The notes below the pieces were generated by a model. That model ran no database searches and had not been told where the DNA came from. It saw only the letters and a program-made list of their open reading frames with translations. A DNA stretch of 64,000 nt, taken from contig JAGUCH010000005.1 in assembly GCA_019096065.1 (NCBI GenBank), forward strand, positions 3,348,001 to 3,412,000, given 5' to 3'. Shown here piece after piece: positions 50,601-59,816 of this stretch; the first letter of the stretch is position 1, and every line of letters begins with the position of its first letter. The stretch comes from Paracyclopina nana (Eukaryota > Arthropoda > Copepoda > Cyclopoida > Cyclopettidae). Both the position numbers and the translations under genes were made by a program.

Positions 50601-52341
50601 CTAACAGGGCACTGAGGGTTAGGACAGTCCTTGCCTGTGAAGTCTTGATCCGTTGGGAAACAAAAATCAGGCATGGGACAATCACTACTCAAATCTTTTG
50701 GTCCAGGGCACTTCATCATTCCTAGTCCACAATCAGTGGAACAAAAATTTGAGCAGTTCCCATCTAAAAAAAGACAAAGCCTCTTTTACCATCTTTTAAA
50801 GAATTCCTTGTACTGATTTCACAATTGTTCAATTTGTAGAAATTAGATACTTTAAGCCTCTCGATTAAATGTCCCTCATTTTCCACCGTAAAATTACCAC
50901 GTTCGCAGGCTCGGGCTAGTAAAGTTTCACTCGTATTTAAAATCCTCTCATAGCTATTGAACAGCCCTGTTTTTTGTTCCCTATCGCGATATACAAATAT
51001 CCAGAATGCGGCACGGAAAATGCACTCAGTGGGCTGCTCTTAAGAAGTAAATAAATGGGCTGATTTGGCTGGAGTGCCGTTGCAATTTCGGAGCCGCGCT
51101 CTGTATATTACAGCCCCGTTTTATGTTTACGCGCTAGAAGTAAATAACTATTTAATACTGATTTTTGCTGGGATACAGTAGTCCGGCTGTTTGCAACCAA
51201 TTGCGTCAATCCCTCCATAGCAAACCATTTCAGTTTCAGAGCACTGAATTGGGTCCTTGATTTCTGGGCATGGATTATTTTGCCCCAAAGTTAAGGGGAA
51301 GAAAAGTATGGCAAGCACACAAGCTGTTGTGTCAACCTTCATGATCAATTAGAGATTAAGCTTCACTGTTGAGCAACAAGGCTTTATATAATGGCGTCGG
51401 TCTGGGTCACTTTGGGGGAATCCTGCCAAAAAAGCATTTTCGGTTTCTTTGTATGGAAAATATTGCTTTTCTGGGATCATCCGTGTGGGCTTGATATTTG
51501 CACTTAGCAACAAGCCTTTTGTTAGGAATGGTTGTTTCCACAGTGCACTCTTGCATAGAAGAAACATTTTCCTCTCGAACAAGTGTCTCGTCATCTATTG
51601 TCATTCAGATGGGCAAAAATGAAAGCCACTCCCTATAATCGCTTGATCGCTTATCTATTATGCATGCACATGTTATTTCTTCAGTAATTGAGTATAACAA
51701 ATGTTTTACCTTTTTTGTTACATTCGTACTGCATTCTTGCACACACATTTTATTCAATAGAAACTTATTCAGAAAACTGTGAGCACTCTTATTTATAGGC
51801 AAATCATGAGTGTTCACAAATCGCCTTGATCTGACTAAAAACTGCAAATTATCAACTTAGATCTTGCACTTTGAAAGGTATGCGCGATGGTCTGTGCTTG
51901 TAACCATGATGTTTGTGTTTCAGTGTTTATTTGAAGGCTTTTGAGTGGAAATACTTGCTTTTCTTTCTCTTAAAAGTTTGATAACTTTTACTTTGAAGTG
52001 TTCTCCATTTTTCAGGCACATTTTACCTTTTTTTGCAGGCACCAAGAAGCATGAAATCTGTGGTTCAGGCCCTGTATCGTCTGACTCTTACGTTAGGCAA
52101 CCTTATTGATTTGCTGGTGATGGCGGCCTCTTCAAAACTGCTGAAAAGTCAAAAAATGGAATTTCTGTTTTTTGCACTTTTGATGCTCGTCGATGTGGCC
52201 CTTTTGTCATACATGGCAACAAAGTACACGTACAAAGAAGAACGAACGGAAATGGAAGCTAATGAGGAGGATGACGATGATAGCTGCTATGAAACGAGCA
52301 AAAAATCCAACATTATAATTGCCATAAACTCTCCAACATAA
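44609..52341 (+). CDS. Proton-coupled oligopeptide transporter, SLC15 (PepT) family, complete
   Basis: Twelve exons join in phase: 44609-44645, 44718-44912, 44968-45232, 45629-45900, 45970-46052, 46182-46415, 47250-47394, 47455-47822, 47874-47986, 48159-48326, 48387-48648 and 52039-52341, giving 814 residues. Family motifs are clear: GERFSYYGIKAVVSLYL in the first membrane helix, GAYMADTYVGKFKTM, GGLKACDVALGGDQF, HWLDPAAEKF, SLFEQMGSRWTFQATRMNG, and QLPQYFLLTAGEVMFC before the last helices. A large extracellular domain between helices 9 and 10 is present, as in animal PepT1/2. It has several N-glycosylation sites. The tail is acidic. The family imports di- and tripeptides with protons across the plasma membrane. 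The last intron (3390 nt) contains a complete antisense gene, and exon 1 codes for only 12 residues. Confidence 0.96.
48871..49005. repeat. Pair of direct repeats in the SLC15 last intron
   Basis: The word ctagggttgactaaa occurs at 48871-48885 and 48991-49005. The surrounding DNA is non-coding. Related gtttagtttaac words occur in the MITE at 55908-56080, but the link is weak. Confidence 0.4.
49232..51342 (-). CDS. Secreted protein of ten tandem cysteine modules, nested in SLC15 intron
   Basis: Eight exons join in phase: 51342-51159, 50763-50380, 50320-50192, 50129-50013, 49949-49815, 49753-49640, 49561-49436 and 49377-49232, giving 444 residues. A signal peptide (MKVDTTACVLAILFFPLTLG) is followed by ten copies of a ~40-residue module. 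The consensus runs CPxxCPxxCGxxxxxC, then GGxDxxGCPxPDxCIP. All seven introns are phase 1 and fall between modules. Exons 3-8 each encode one module, exon 2 encodes three, and exon 1 a slightly shorter first one. The modules have 5-6 cysteines, probably forming disulphides. I recall similar modules in uncharacterised arthropod secreted proteins but cannot name a function. A TATA box lies ~40 nt upstream of the ATG. Confidence 0.88.
50900..50965. repeat. Fragment of the foldback-element family
   Basis: The word gcaggctcgggctagtaaag is shared with the loop of the hairpin at 55130-55305, followed in both by a ctcg...ttttaaaatcctc-like stretch. It lies in intron 1 of the nested cysteine-module gene. 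No inverted partner is obvious here, so it seems to be a truncated copy. Confidence 0.6.
51381..51390 (-). promoter_or_regulatory. TATA box of the cysteine-module gene
   Basis: TATATAAAGC on the minus strand, 39 nt before the ATG. With the usual ~30-nt spacing, transcription would start near TCAACAGTG, leaving a leader of under 20 nt. The gene therefore has its own promoter inside the SLC15 intron. Confidence 0.6.
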
Positions 52342-52450
52342 AATGTCTGCATTTTTGAGAACAAAATTACGCATTTGCATATTTTGCGAACCAGCTCACT
52401 TTTCAATGACTGACTTCTAGTTTTTGCAAGCTTTGATTACTTCATGCGTG

Positions 52451-52456
52451 AATAAA
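52451..52456 (+). terminator. SLC15 polyadenylation signal
   Basis: AATAAA about 110 nt after the SLC15 stop codon, before the inverted-repeat element begins. Confidence 0.6.
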
Positions 52457-52656
52457 TTCATCGCACTTTGTTGAGTAAATTAAATGTGGCAATTTATTTT
52501 GCAAATCTTACATAAAAAGAGTTCGTTACCAATAAAATGAAGCGATTAGCCTTAAAAGCGTCTTTATTTAGTGAGACCAAAAGAGGCTGCATTGCACTGC
52601 TGTAAAACATTTTTAGTATAGCTACTATGGCTTAGTCTTTCGCAAGTTTTGCATAG

Positions 52657-52750
52657 GCACGCTATTTAAATACCTCATAGCATAAAACGTATTTAAATAG
52701 CAGCTATTTAAATACATTCAGGGGCTATTTAAATACATTTTATGCTATAA
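52657..52750. repeat. Cluster of ctatttaaatac motifs
   Basis: Four or five copies of a self-complementary AT-rich word (ctatttaaatac or its complement) within 90 nt, next to the left end of the composite element. The repeats are in both orientations and could form small stems. Confidence 0.75.
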
Positions 52751-52917
52751 GCTATTTTATATACTGTAATACGATTTCCTCGTGTTATAATTCAGTTTAC
52801 CGATCCGACTCAGCTCTTTTATGTCACATTTCTTTCTAAGCAATTTGGGGGATATTAAATACTTAACAGCCCTGGAATCAAATTTGAGGGATTTTTAATA
52901 GTTCCCTACCGCCTCAG

Positions 52918-53082
52918 CAAAAGTTAGACCCCAAGAAAAATCCCTGAGAGGTCGGGAAAAATTTGAGAACCGAGCAACTATTTTTTATCCGAGCGCAGCG
53001 AGGAAATGAAAAATTGTGCGAGGTTCTCAAATTTTTCCCGGCCGATCAGGGATTTTTCGAGGGGTCTAACTTTTGCTGAGGG
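52918..53082. repeat. Long hairpin with ccgagcgcagcgagg loop core
   Basis: The left arm (cagcaaaagttagacccc through gtcgggaaaaatttgagaac) is mirrored by the right arm (gttctcaaatttttcccgg through ggggtctaacttttgctga). The arms are ~60 nt and nearly perfect. The loop contains ccgagcgcagcgagg, similar to the loop of the hairpin at 24828-25014. Confidence 0.85.
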
Positions 53083-53352
53083 TGGTAGGGATTCATTTTT
53101 CTCTAACAGTAACCGAAAATCCCAGGTTGGTTGAAATTCCAAGACAAGCTCGACTTAATATTTCGATCTATTTTAAAGTGACCTAAGTCAACTCGCGCTC
53201 GCTTGGCTGGACTGCCCACTGACTCATCAAAATTCAGCACTCTACTGGCTTCTAGCTGAATACTGAAACTCAATTAGAAGTCAGAATCACCGCCGAATGA
53301 CGCCATTGAACATTTTTAACCAGTGATGTGATGTAAAATTGGAAAACCAAGA

Positions 53353-54468
53353 CTCCCGCACCTCAGAGTGACTCCCGCACCTTGGAGGAGCGACTCCCGC
53401 ACCCGACAGCGTCTCCCGCACCCGGCAGCGTCTCCCGCACCCGGCAGCGTCTCCCGCACCCGGCAGCGTCTCCCGCACCCGGCAGCGTCTCCCACACCCG
53501 GCAGCGTCTCCCGCCCCCCGGCAGTGTCCCTCTCCAACACCCGGCAACGTCTTTAACTGCAAATTGAGGCTGCCCAAGACCAAGACAGCAATTTGAGGCT
53601 CCCGCTCCCGGCAGCGTCTCCCGGACCCGGCAGCGTCTTCCGCCCCTGGCAGCGTCTCCCGCACCCAGCAGTGTCTTCCGCCCCTGGCAGCGTCTCCCGC
53701 ACCCGGCAGCGTCTTCCGCCCCTGGCAGCGTCTCCCGCACCCGCCAGCGTCTCCAGCACCCGGCAGCGTCTCCCGCTCCTGGTAGTGTCTCCCGCACCCG
53801 GCAGCGTCTCCCGCCCCGGGCAGCGTCTCCCGCACCCGGCAGTGTCTTCCTCCCCTGGCAGCGTCTCACGCACCCGGCAGCGACTTCCGCCCCTGGCAGC
53901 GTCTCCCGCACCCGGCAGCGTCTCCCGCACCTGGCAGCGTCTCCCGCACCCGGCAGCGTCTCCCGCTCCCGGCAGTGTCTCCCGGTCCCGGCAACGTCTT
54001 CCGCCCCTGGCAGCGTCTCCCGCACCCGGCAGTGTCTTCCGCCCCTGGCAGCGTCTCCCGCACCCGGCAGCGTCTTCCGCCCCTGGCAGCGTCTCCTGCA
54101 CCCGGCAGCGTCTCCTGCACCCGGCAGCGGCTCCCGCACCCGGCAGCGGCTCCCGCACCCGGCAGCGTCTCCCGCACCCAGCAGCGTCTCCCACACCCGG
54201 TAGCGTCTTTATATTCAAATTGAGGCTGCTCAAGACCAAGACGGCAATTTGAAGCTCCCGCACCCAGCAGCGTCTCCCGCCCCCGGCAGCGTCTCCACAC
54301 CCGGCAGTGTCTCCACACCAAGCAGTGTCTCCACACCCGGCAGCATCTTTAACTGCAAATTGAGGCTGCCCAAGAACAAGACGGCAATTTGAGGCTCCCG
54401 CCCCCGGCTGTGTCTCCCGCACCCGGCAGCGTCTCCCGCACTTGGCAGCGTCTCCCGCACATTGTGGC
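53353..54468. repeat. GC-rich minisatellite, ~18-nt unit, about 50 copies
   Basis: Unit close to ctcccgcacccggcagcgt, with variants such as ttccgcccctggcagcgt. The array is interrupted three times by a ~45-nt non-repeat block (caaattgaggctgcccaaga and following bases) near 53560, 54215 and 54355, giving a higher-order structure. Composition is far more GC-rich than the surroundings. Because 18 is a multiple of three, long open frames appear on both strands; these are repeat artefacts. Confidence 0.95.
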
Positions 54469-54486
54469 TACTCAAGACTATGAATT

Positions 54487-54566
54487 CGGTGGGAAAAAAA
54501 TTCGCCTGGTGATTTTTTTTCCCGGGAAAAAAATTCCCCTGGTTAATTTTTTTCCCAATGTGTTTG
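54487..54566. repeat. Palindrome of A-run/T-run with cccggg centre
   Basis: Runs gggaaaaaaattc and gatttttttt are arranged as inverted repeats about cccgggaaaa, next to the right end of the minisatellite. Confidence 0.6.
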
Positions 54567-54727
54567 TTTACATTTCGTCTTGGTAGAGAAATAAACTGAG
54601 AACTATTTGGAAATTGAAACCTAACCAGGGATTTTCGGTTACCGGTAGAGAAAAGCAATTTAATGCCCCTCATATTGCATGGAACTAATCCAAATTCCAA
54701 AGAAGTTGGAAAAAAGAGAGGATCATC

Positions 54728-54788
54728 CATGGTTTGAACCTTAGACAGTCGGATTAGCAATCCAATGCTCTAACCACTGAGCTATGGA
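54728..54788 (-). repeat. tRNA-like sequence, serine-type anticodon GCT
   Basis: On the minus strand, GCTCAGTGGTTAGAGC (D arm and A box), an anticodon arm with loop TTGCTAA and a GGTTCAAACC B box are in tRNA spacing. The T stem is poorly paired, the 3' end does not pair with the 5' end, and there is no long serine variable arm. I read it as a tRNA-derived remnant. Confidence 0.5.
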
Positions 54789-54869
54789 AACATCATGAAG
54801 ATTGGATGCTATGTACAGGACTTTAACCATAACTTAAGCCAGATAAAGAAGTAAAAAAATTAAGAAGGA

Positions 54870-54938
54870 ATGACTGGGGTTTGAACCCTAGACTGCTGAA
54901 TCAAGAGCCAAGCGCACTAACCATTGTGCCATAGGAGC
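54870..54938 (-). repeat. Second tRNA-like sequence
   Basis: On the minus strand, TGGCACAATGGTTAGTGCG resembles a D arm, and GGGTTCAAACCCC is a good B box. Anticodon-arm pairing is partial and acceptor ends do not pair. It lies ~80 nt from the other tRNA-like copy in the same orientation, as in tRNA-derived SINE material. Confidence 0.5.
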
Positions 54939-55129
54939 ACCTCTGCAAAAATCAATCTTAAAAGTCTATTTTAATGCTCCCAAACCACGAGATGCTAGCT
55001 CATGAGAGCCAGTGACATTCACATAGCTACTAAAACCGAGCAGTATTTTCTAGGGCACGGGGCAGCCCGGTAACGTCATTAAAACACTCAAAAATCGTAT
55101 TACAGAATATAAAATTGTATATTTTGAGC

Positions 55130-55305
55130 TAGGGCACGTAAAGTAGGGTCATTAAATAGCTGACCTCGGATTTTAAAATGGAAAAACACTCGTACAACTA
55201 CAGCCCTCGCAGGCTCGGGCTAGTAAAGCTGTACTCGAGTTTTTCCATTTTAAAATCCTCGCTCAGCTATTTAATGACCCTACTTTACGTGCCCCAGCTC
55301 GAAAT
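55130..55305. repeat. Long hairpin near the right end of the composite element
   Basis: The left arm (gggcacgtaaagtagggtca through gattttaaaatggaaaaac) is mirrored by the right arm ending tgaccctactttacgtgccc. The arms are ~70 nt and nearly perfect. The loop contains cctcgcaggctcgggctag, the same core as the fragment at 50900-50965. Confidence 0.85.
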
Positions 55306-55907
55306 AAATAACTATAAATAGCGTGCCTATGCAAAACTTGCGAAAGACTAAGCCCATATGTAGCCACGATGCATAAAAAGTTTCTTTGATAGAAATTCTC
55401 TCAAATGCCGTATATGCGAATTGCATTACAATATGTGAGTGGGAGTCCTGGCAGAGTCGTTTATTTGTCTCCCAAATGACAGTACCACTTTTTAGGCTCG
55501 AAAAAAATCGCTCATGCACTCTCGCATTTGAAAAACAATGGTTCAACATATTTACCTTTTCTTTAGCATGTACATATGCGGCCATCGATAATCGAATAAC
55601 AACACCTACTAGCTATGGAGCCTTCTGCATACGTTCTCAACACATATCTTTTCTCTCGAAATTGGCAATTACAGAAAGTACGGTCACCGTGCGTGAATCT
55701 AAGAAAAAGGACATATATTGCAAAAAAACACGTTCATTAGGGTCATTTTACCTAGAAATTGGTGCGCCGCTTACCACGTGGGCAGAAGGCTTGTGCAAAA
55801 AGAGATCCTTACAAAGAAAACCAAACTGAAACCGCGACGTCTGTTTTTTTTTTGCTGAAAACAGCCTGATTCTGAGAATTGTGAACGCTTATGCATAGAC
55901 TTTTAAA

Positions 55908-56080
55908 CTAAAGGGCGTTCTCATATCGCATTTTAGTTTAACCCAAACTGATACTGGTCAGGCCGAACTAACTTTAGTCCGGACAAAAGTCAGCCTTCTT
56001 GTAGTGTTTAGTTTAACTAGAATTTCAGTTTGGTTTAACTTTTGGTTAGACCATACTGCGGTATGAGAACGCCCTTAAAG
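55908..56080. mobile_element. Small MITE with gggcgttctcata ends
   Basis: The left end (aagggcgttctcatatcgca) is matched by a reverse complement at the right end (tgcggtatgagaacgccctt) with one mismatch. The ~170-nt element is itself largely self-complementary, with gtttagtttaac and gtttggtttaac words. It lies just outside the composite element and upstream of the GPCR gene. Confidence 0.8.
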
Positions 56081-56704
56081 CATTCTCAATTCCCTGTATC
56101 AGCCTGTATGCAGTGAGACGAAAGCCAATTAAGCACCTTTCGTGAATTTTTTTGCTAATTTGGAAATATTTAGGTTCGCATGTATCCTTGCAGTTTTACC
56201 GGTAAATTGGCTCATCATATGGCTCACGCAAAAAATTCTTAGCTTCAGGACATGCCAGCAGCTGCGTAAGTGTGAAATTAAGTTTTAACATTTTACTACT
56301 TTATTGTACCTATGTACCACATATTTGGTCATTTATAAAAATGCAAATAATATTGTTCTACCAAAGAATAAAACATTTGTTATTTACTAAACTCAAGCAT
56401 ATTTTTTAAATAGCGCGCGGGGATCGTCGTCCGCAACGTAACATCAAGGAAAAGAGCAAGCGCAAATTGACCACCACTTTAAACAGAACCTCAGTCTTGA
56501 AAACGAAGTGGCGTTCTCGGTGCGGAAAAATACAGAGGCCGCCGCTACTCCACGAAAGCTAAAGGCCGGAGGCGAGCAAACGAAGCGGCCTCAATTTCCT
56601 CTCCCGCGCGCATGTACAAGTCTTCCTAGACTGCAAGTGGCTGTCCGCGAGGCAACAGGTTAAATCGGTAATTAGCCTTGAAGTGCGCTCGTAATTCAAT
56701 TACC
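56081..56704 (+). other. Upstream region of the GPCR gene
   Basis: No other gene is seen. A CpG-rich segment (about 56415-56660) directly before the ATG probably contains the promoter and 5' leader. No TATA box was found. Confidence 0.4.
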
Positions 56705-59380
56705 ATGGCCACAACAGAGGCCAGCAGCGAGGTCACGACCATTCAACTCTTTGACGACGTGTCCTCCGGCTCTGTCAGCATGCTACGGCCTCTATTGAAC
56801 AACAGTTCTTCGATCGGTGACTTTGAAGAAGGTCTCGACTTTCCCATGGAGGATGAGAATATGGACATTGACTGCATGGGCATGCCTCAAGGCTCGCAAT
56901 CCTGGAGCATCGTGTGTGAAGGCATTTTATCGGTCATTGTCGGAGTTTGCGGACTCATGGGAAATGGAGCAACTATCGCGGTTCTCACGAGGCCAAATTT
57001 CAAGGAGACGTTCCATAAGTTACTCATCTGCTTGTCTTGCTTCGACTCACTGTTTATAGGTAAAAAGCAAAAATATTCATCTCTGTTTGTTCACGTGTTC
57101 CTTGGGAAATCATGAACGGGGTATTGTGCTTGGAAATTGAATTGTTGATATTGAAGCTAAAAACCTTGCCTACTTTATGAGCTATATCAACAAACTTGAT
57201 AAAAAGAAATGCGGGGAAAGCAGACTGAATATTAATGGAAAATGCTTAGCTGTAGGCATCCTCTTTTCAATCCCTTTACACAAGCATGAGGTCTGCAAAA
57301 GAGGAAAATAAGATGATTTTCTCTATAAGCAATTTGCAGAAATGCATTTGGCATAAGCGGATTAAAGAACCGCTAAATAACCATATACCGAGGCAGGGAT
57401 TAAAATGCTAGAAAATTTTTCGTCCCATTTCTCGGAGAATCCATATGTAACATGAGAGTTAATGAAAGTTGCGTAAGCAAAGAAAACTTAGTCTATAAAG
57501 TGTAAAAAGCAGGATGCTTCGCTGCTTTTGACAGAAGGTATTAACTGCATGCAATTATCTCTCAAGCGTCAATTGATAAAAAGCCTAATTTGAGCTATTC
57601 AAATGCAGATGTGAGTTGTTACAATTTATCACTTTATTCTCAAGCGTTTTTCAAGTTGTTGTGGCTTTATATTTAAGTTTTTCGTGAGTTAAAGAGGCAA
57701 CTCGCGTTTTTGAGTTGTTAGTAGAAGCATTATCTTCGTTGATGGCTTGTGTACGACAGACAGAATCCATCTTATGGTCTGCTTTCCATGAGAGCATCAA
57801 TTATAATTGATATACTTTTTTGAGTACTTGAAGGCCAACTCGCATTATTCATTCTGTGTGAAACAAATAATCAACTTGACTATATTGGTTAGAGTTTGAT
57901 AGCATACCCGCCAACCGTTGGCAGGGTTTCAAAAAACACGCGGCTCAGACAAGGAAAAATACCTTCGTGATGATGCAATTGCTATTTAGGAAATTGACAA
58001 ATCTCGTTTTTCAGGCAGCGCAATGCTGATTTACTCTATTAGAGCGTATGGCCTCTACAAAAAAGGCTCAGTGGTGGTTCACTTTATTTTTATGGCTCTT
58101 TTTCCTATCGGTAACGTGGCTCTGTATGGATCCATTTACATCACTTTGGCGGTCTCCATAGAAAGATTCTTGGGTAAGCGCGTTATCCTCGAGAGCACAA
58201 ATTAACATTCTATTTCCATCTTTCATTGTTTTAAATTATAGGCGTCGTTTACCCAATGCAATCGAGAACTCGCCCACGACGTAACTTGTGGGCATATCTG
58301 CTCCCCGTTCTGGTTTTGGCCATAGGCTTTAACATCCCCAAAGCCCTCGAGTTCAGGCTCAACATAGTCCAGGTAATTGCTATATGCTACGAAAATCCCC
58401 TAATATGTAAAGCAACGAAATTGTATTTTTGCTTGCAGACCAAAAACGAGACCATTTTCCAAGCAGGCGAGTCCGAGTTGGCTCGCGACCTGACCTACAC
58501 GTACTACTACAAGGTGTGGTCCAACCTGATCATCACAACGATTGTCCCCATCACCGTCCTCGTGCTCTGCAACACTCGCATCTTTGTGCAGCTCAGACGC
58601 AGCCGCAAGGAAATGCTGACCTCCAGACAGCCAGCCTCCAATCATCAGCATCATCCCTTCAACAGCATTGAAAACAATTGCTCCTCGTCCTCGTCCTCAA
58701 ATGGAGGCAATCATGGATGTCAGTCTCCAGACTACAACTTGGCCATGATCCTGGCTGGAATTGTGATCGTGTTTGCGGTCTGCCATTCCCTCCGCTTCTT
58801 TCTCGCATTCTACAACGTGTCCACAGTGGAGAGGACGAGCCTCTGTCTGGAAAAAGGCCGAGAGGCCGCGCATCCTTCGTGGCTCTACGTGATCTCAGCA
58901 CTCAATCATCTCATGCTCATGGTCAACAGCAGCATCAACTTTGTCATTTATTGCGCTGTAGGCTCCAGATTCAGGCAGGCTCTGGCCATCAGGCTCTTCG
59001 GCCATCCTGGCCTGCCAGGGTGCACAATGCACTCAAGGGCACACATGGATTTGACTCCGTTAGCTAATCATGGGAGGATCACGCATAATCCTCACCATGG
59101 AGCGGATTTGGTCAGCCAAGTTGAAGTCAAGGAGGAGACGAATTTGATTGACTCGAGAATCAACAGGATGACTTTGGCAGAGCAAGAAGAGGAGGAGGAG
59201 GACAATATAGCCATCACTGAGGTAGTAGGCCTACCTGAGGCCAAGGCCTTGATGGCCGTGGACATCAAGTCAATTCAAACCTTGTCAACAATTTATGGGG
59301 AACAGAACGGCTTCAGCACCAGCTCTTCGAGTCACAACTCCTCTATGAAAACGCACAGCGCGAAAATGACCGATTTGTGA
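56705..59380 (+). CDS. FMRFamide-receptor-like neuropeptide GPCR
   Basis: Four exons join in phase: 56705-57059, 58015-58173, 58242-58372 and 58439-59380, giving 528 residues. The extracellular N-terminus (~80 residues) has an NNSS glycosylation site. TM1 contains CGLMGNGATIAVLTRP, with the GN motif. TM3 ends ITLAVSIERFLGVVYPMQ, with ERF replacing DRY. TM5 follows YYYKVWSNLIITTIVPITV. TM7 has NSSINFVIYC, an NPxxY variant. These features fit the FMRFamide/myosuppressin-related rhodopsin-like family of protostomes; the ligand cannot be told from sequence. A long Ser/Asn/His-rich third loop and an acidic C-terminal tail are present. Intron 1 is 955 nt. Intron 3 (66 nt) is in frame, so an unspliced form would add 22 residues. 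The ATG context (ACCATGG) is good. Confidence 0.9.
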
Positions 59381-59816
59381 GCACATTTCGAGTAATGTAC
59401 TACTCTTAAAATCATATACCTATTCGCGATTCGATTACTATAGCTACAATTGCTGTGATGTTTTTTCTCACTGGAAATCTGTTGAATGTGCAACACCCTA
59501 AAAAAGGCAAATAAAGTAAACTTCTGCATGAGAGCTTATATATATATAAATGGTTGTTGCAGCCCTCTCCGAATGAGGTAATTTTCGCGATCTGTGCAAA
59601 AATGGCAAAAAAATGCTCCAACTCAGTAGTTTTGCGCTTTCAAACAAACTCGAGGTAAATCAAGAATTTGCAGGGAGGATCAGGCAAATCTCAGGAGGCT
59701 TAAAAAAGCTGACATTATCCGCAATAATAAATGATGCGCGATGAAAAAATTCCGCCAGGCTTTCACTTTCACTTCAAGATTTTTTGGAAGTCTAGCCGCT
59801 AAAGAAGCACGAGGAG
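59381..59816. other. Convergent 3' interval between GPCR and TTI1
   Basis: It contains the GPCR polyadenylation signal AATAAA at 59510-59515 and a short (at)n run near 59540. No gene is seen. Confidence 0.6.

Larger units (their letters stand above)
52622..55370. mobile_element. 2.7-kb composite inverted-repeat element with central minisatellite
   Basis: The outer left end (cttagtctttcgcaagtttt then gcataggcacgctattta, from 52631) is reverse-complemented at 55316-55353, a perfect match over ~38 nt. Weaker similarity (gctac...atgg) extends outward. Inside lie an AT-rich motif cluster, a hairpin (52918-53082), a second inverted pair flanking the minisatellite (aaccgaaaatccc near 53110 and gggattttcggtt near 54630), the minisatellite, a G/T-run palindrome, two tRNA-like blocks and another hairpin (55130-55305). 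No transposase frame is seen. It looks like a large non-autonomous foldback element or a nest of them. Confidence 0.75.

Noticed and set aside
50900-51130. CRISPR-like or bacterial contamination signal
   Set aside because: The repeats are hairpin-family fragments within a spliced eukaryotic gene; no spacer array or prokaryotic gene layout exists anywhere in the window.
53287-54760. Long open frames on both strands with RETLPGAGDAAGCGRR-type repeats
   Set aside because: They are translations of the 18-nt minisatellite; any repeat whose length is a multiple of three and lacks stops gives such frames on several frames and strands.
54728-54938. Two functional tRNA genes
   Set aside because: Internal boxes are good, but T stems or acceptor stems are broken, and both lie inside a repeat element.
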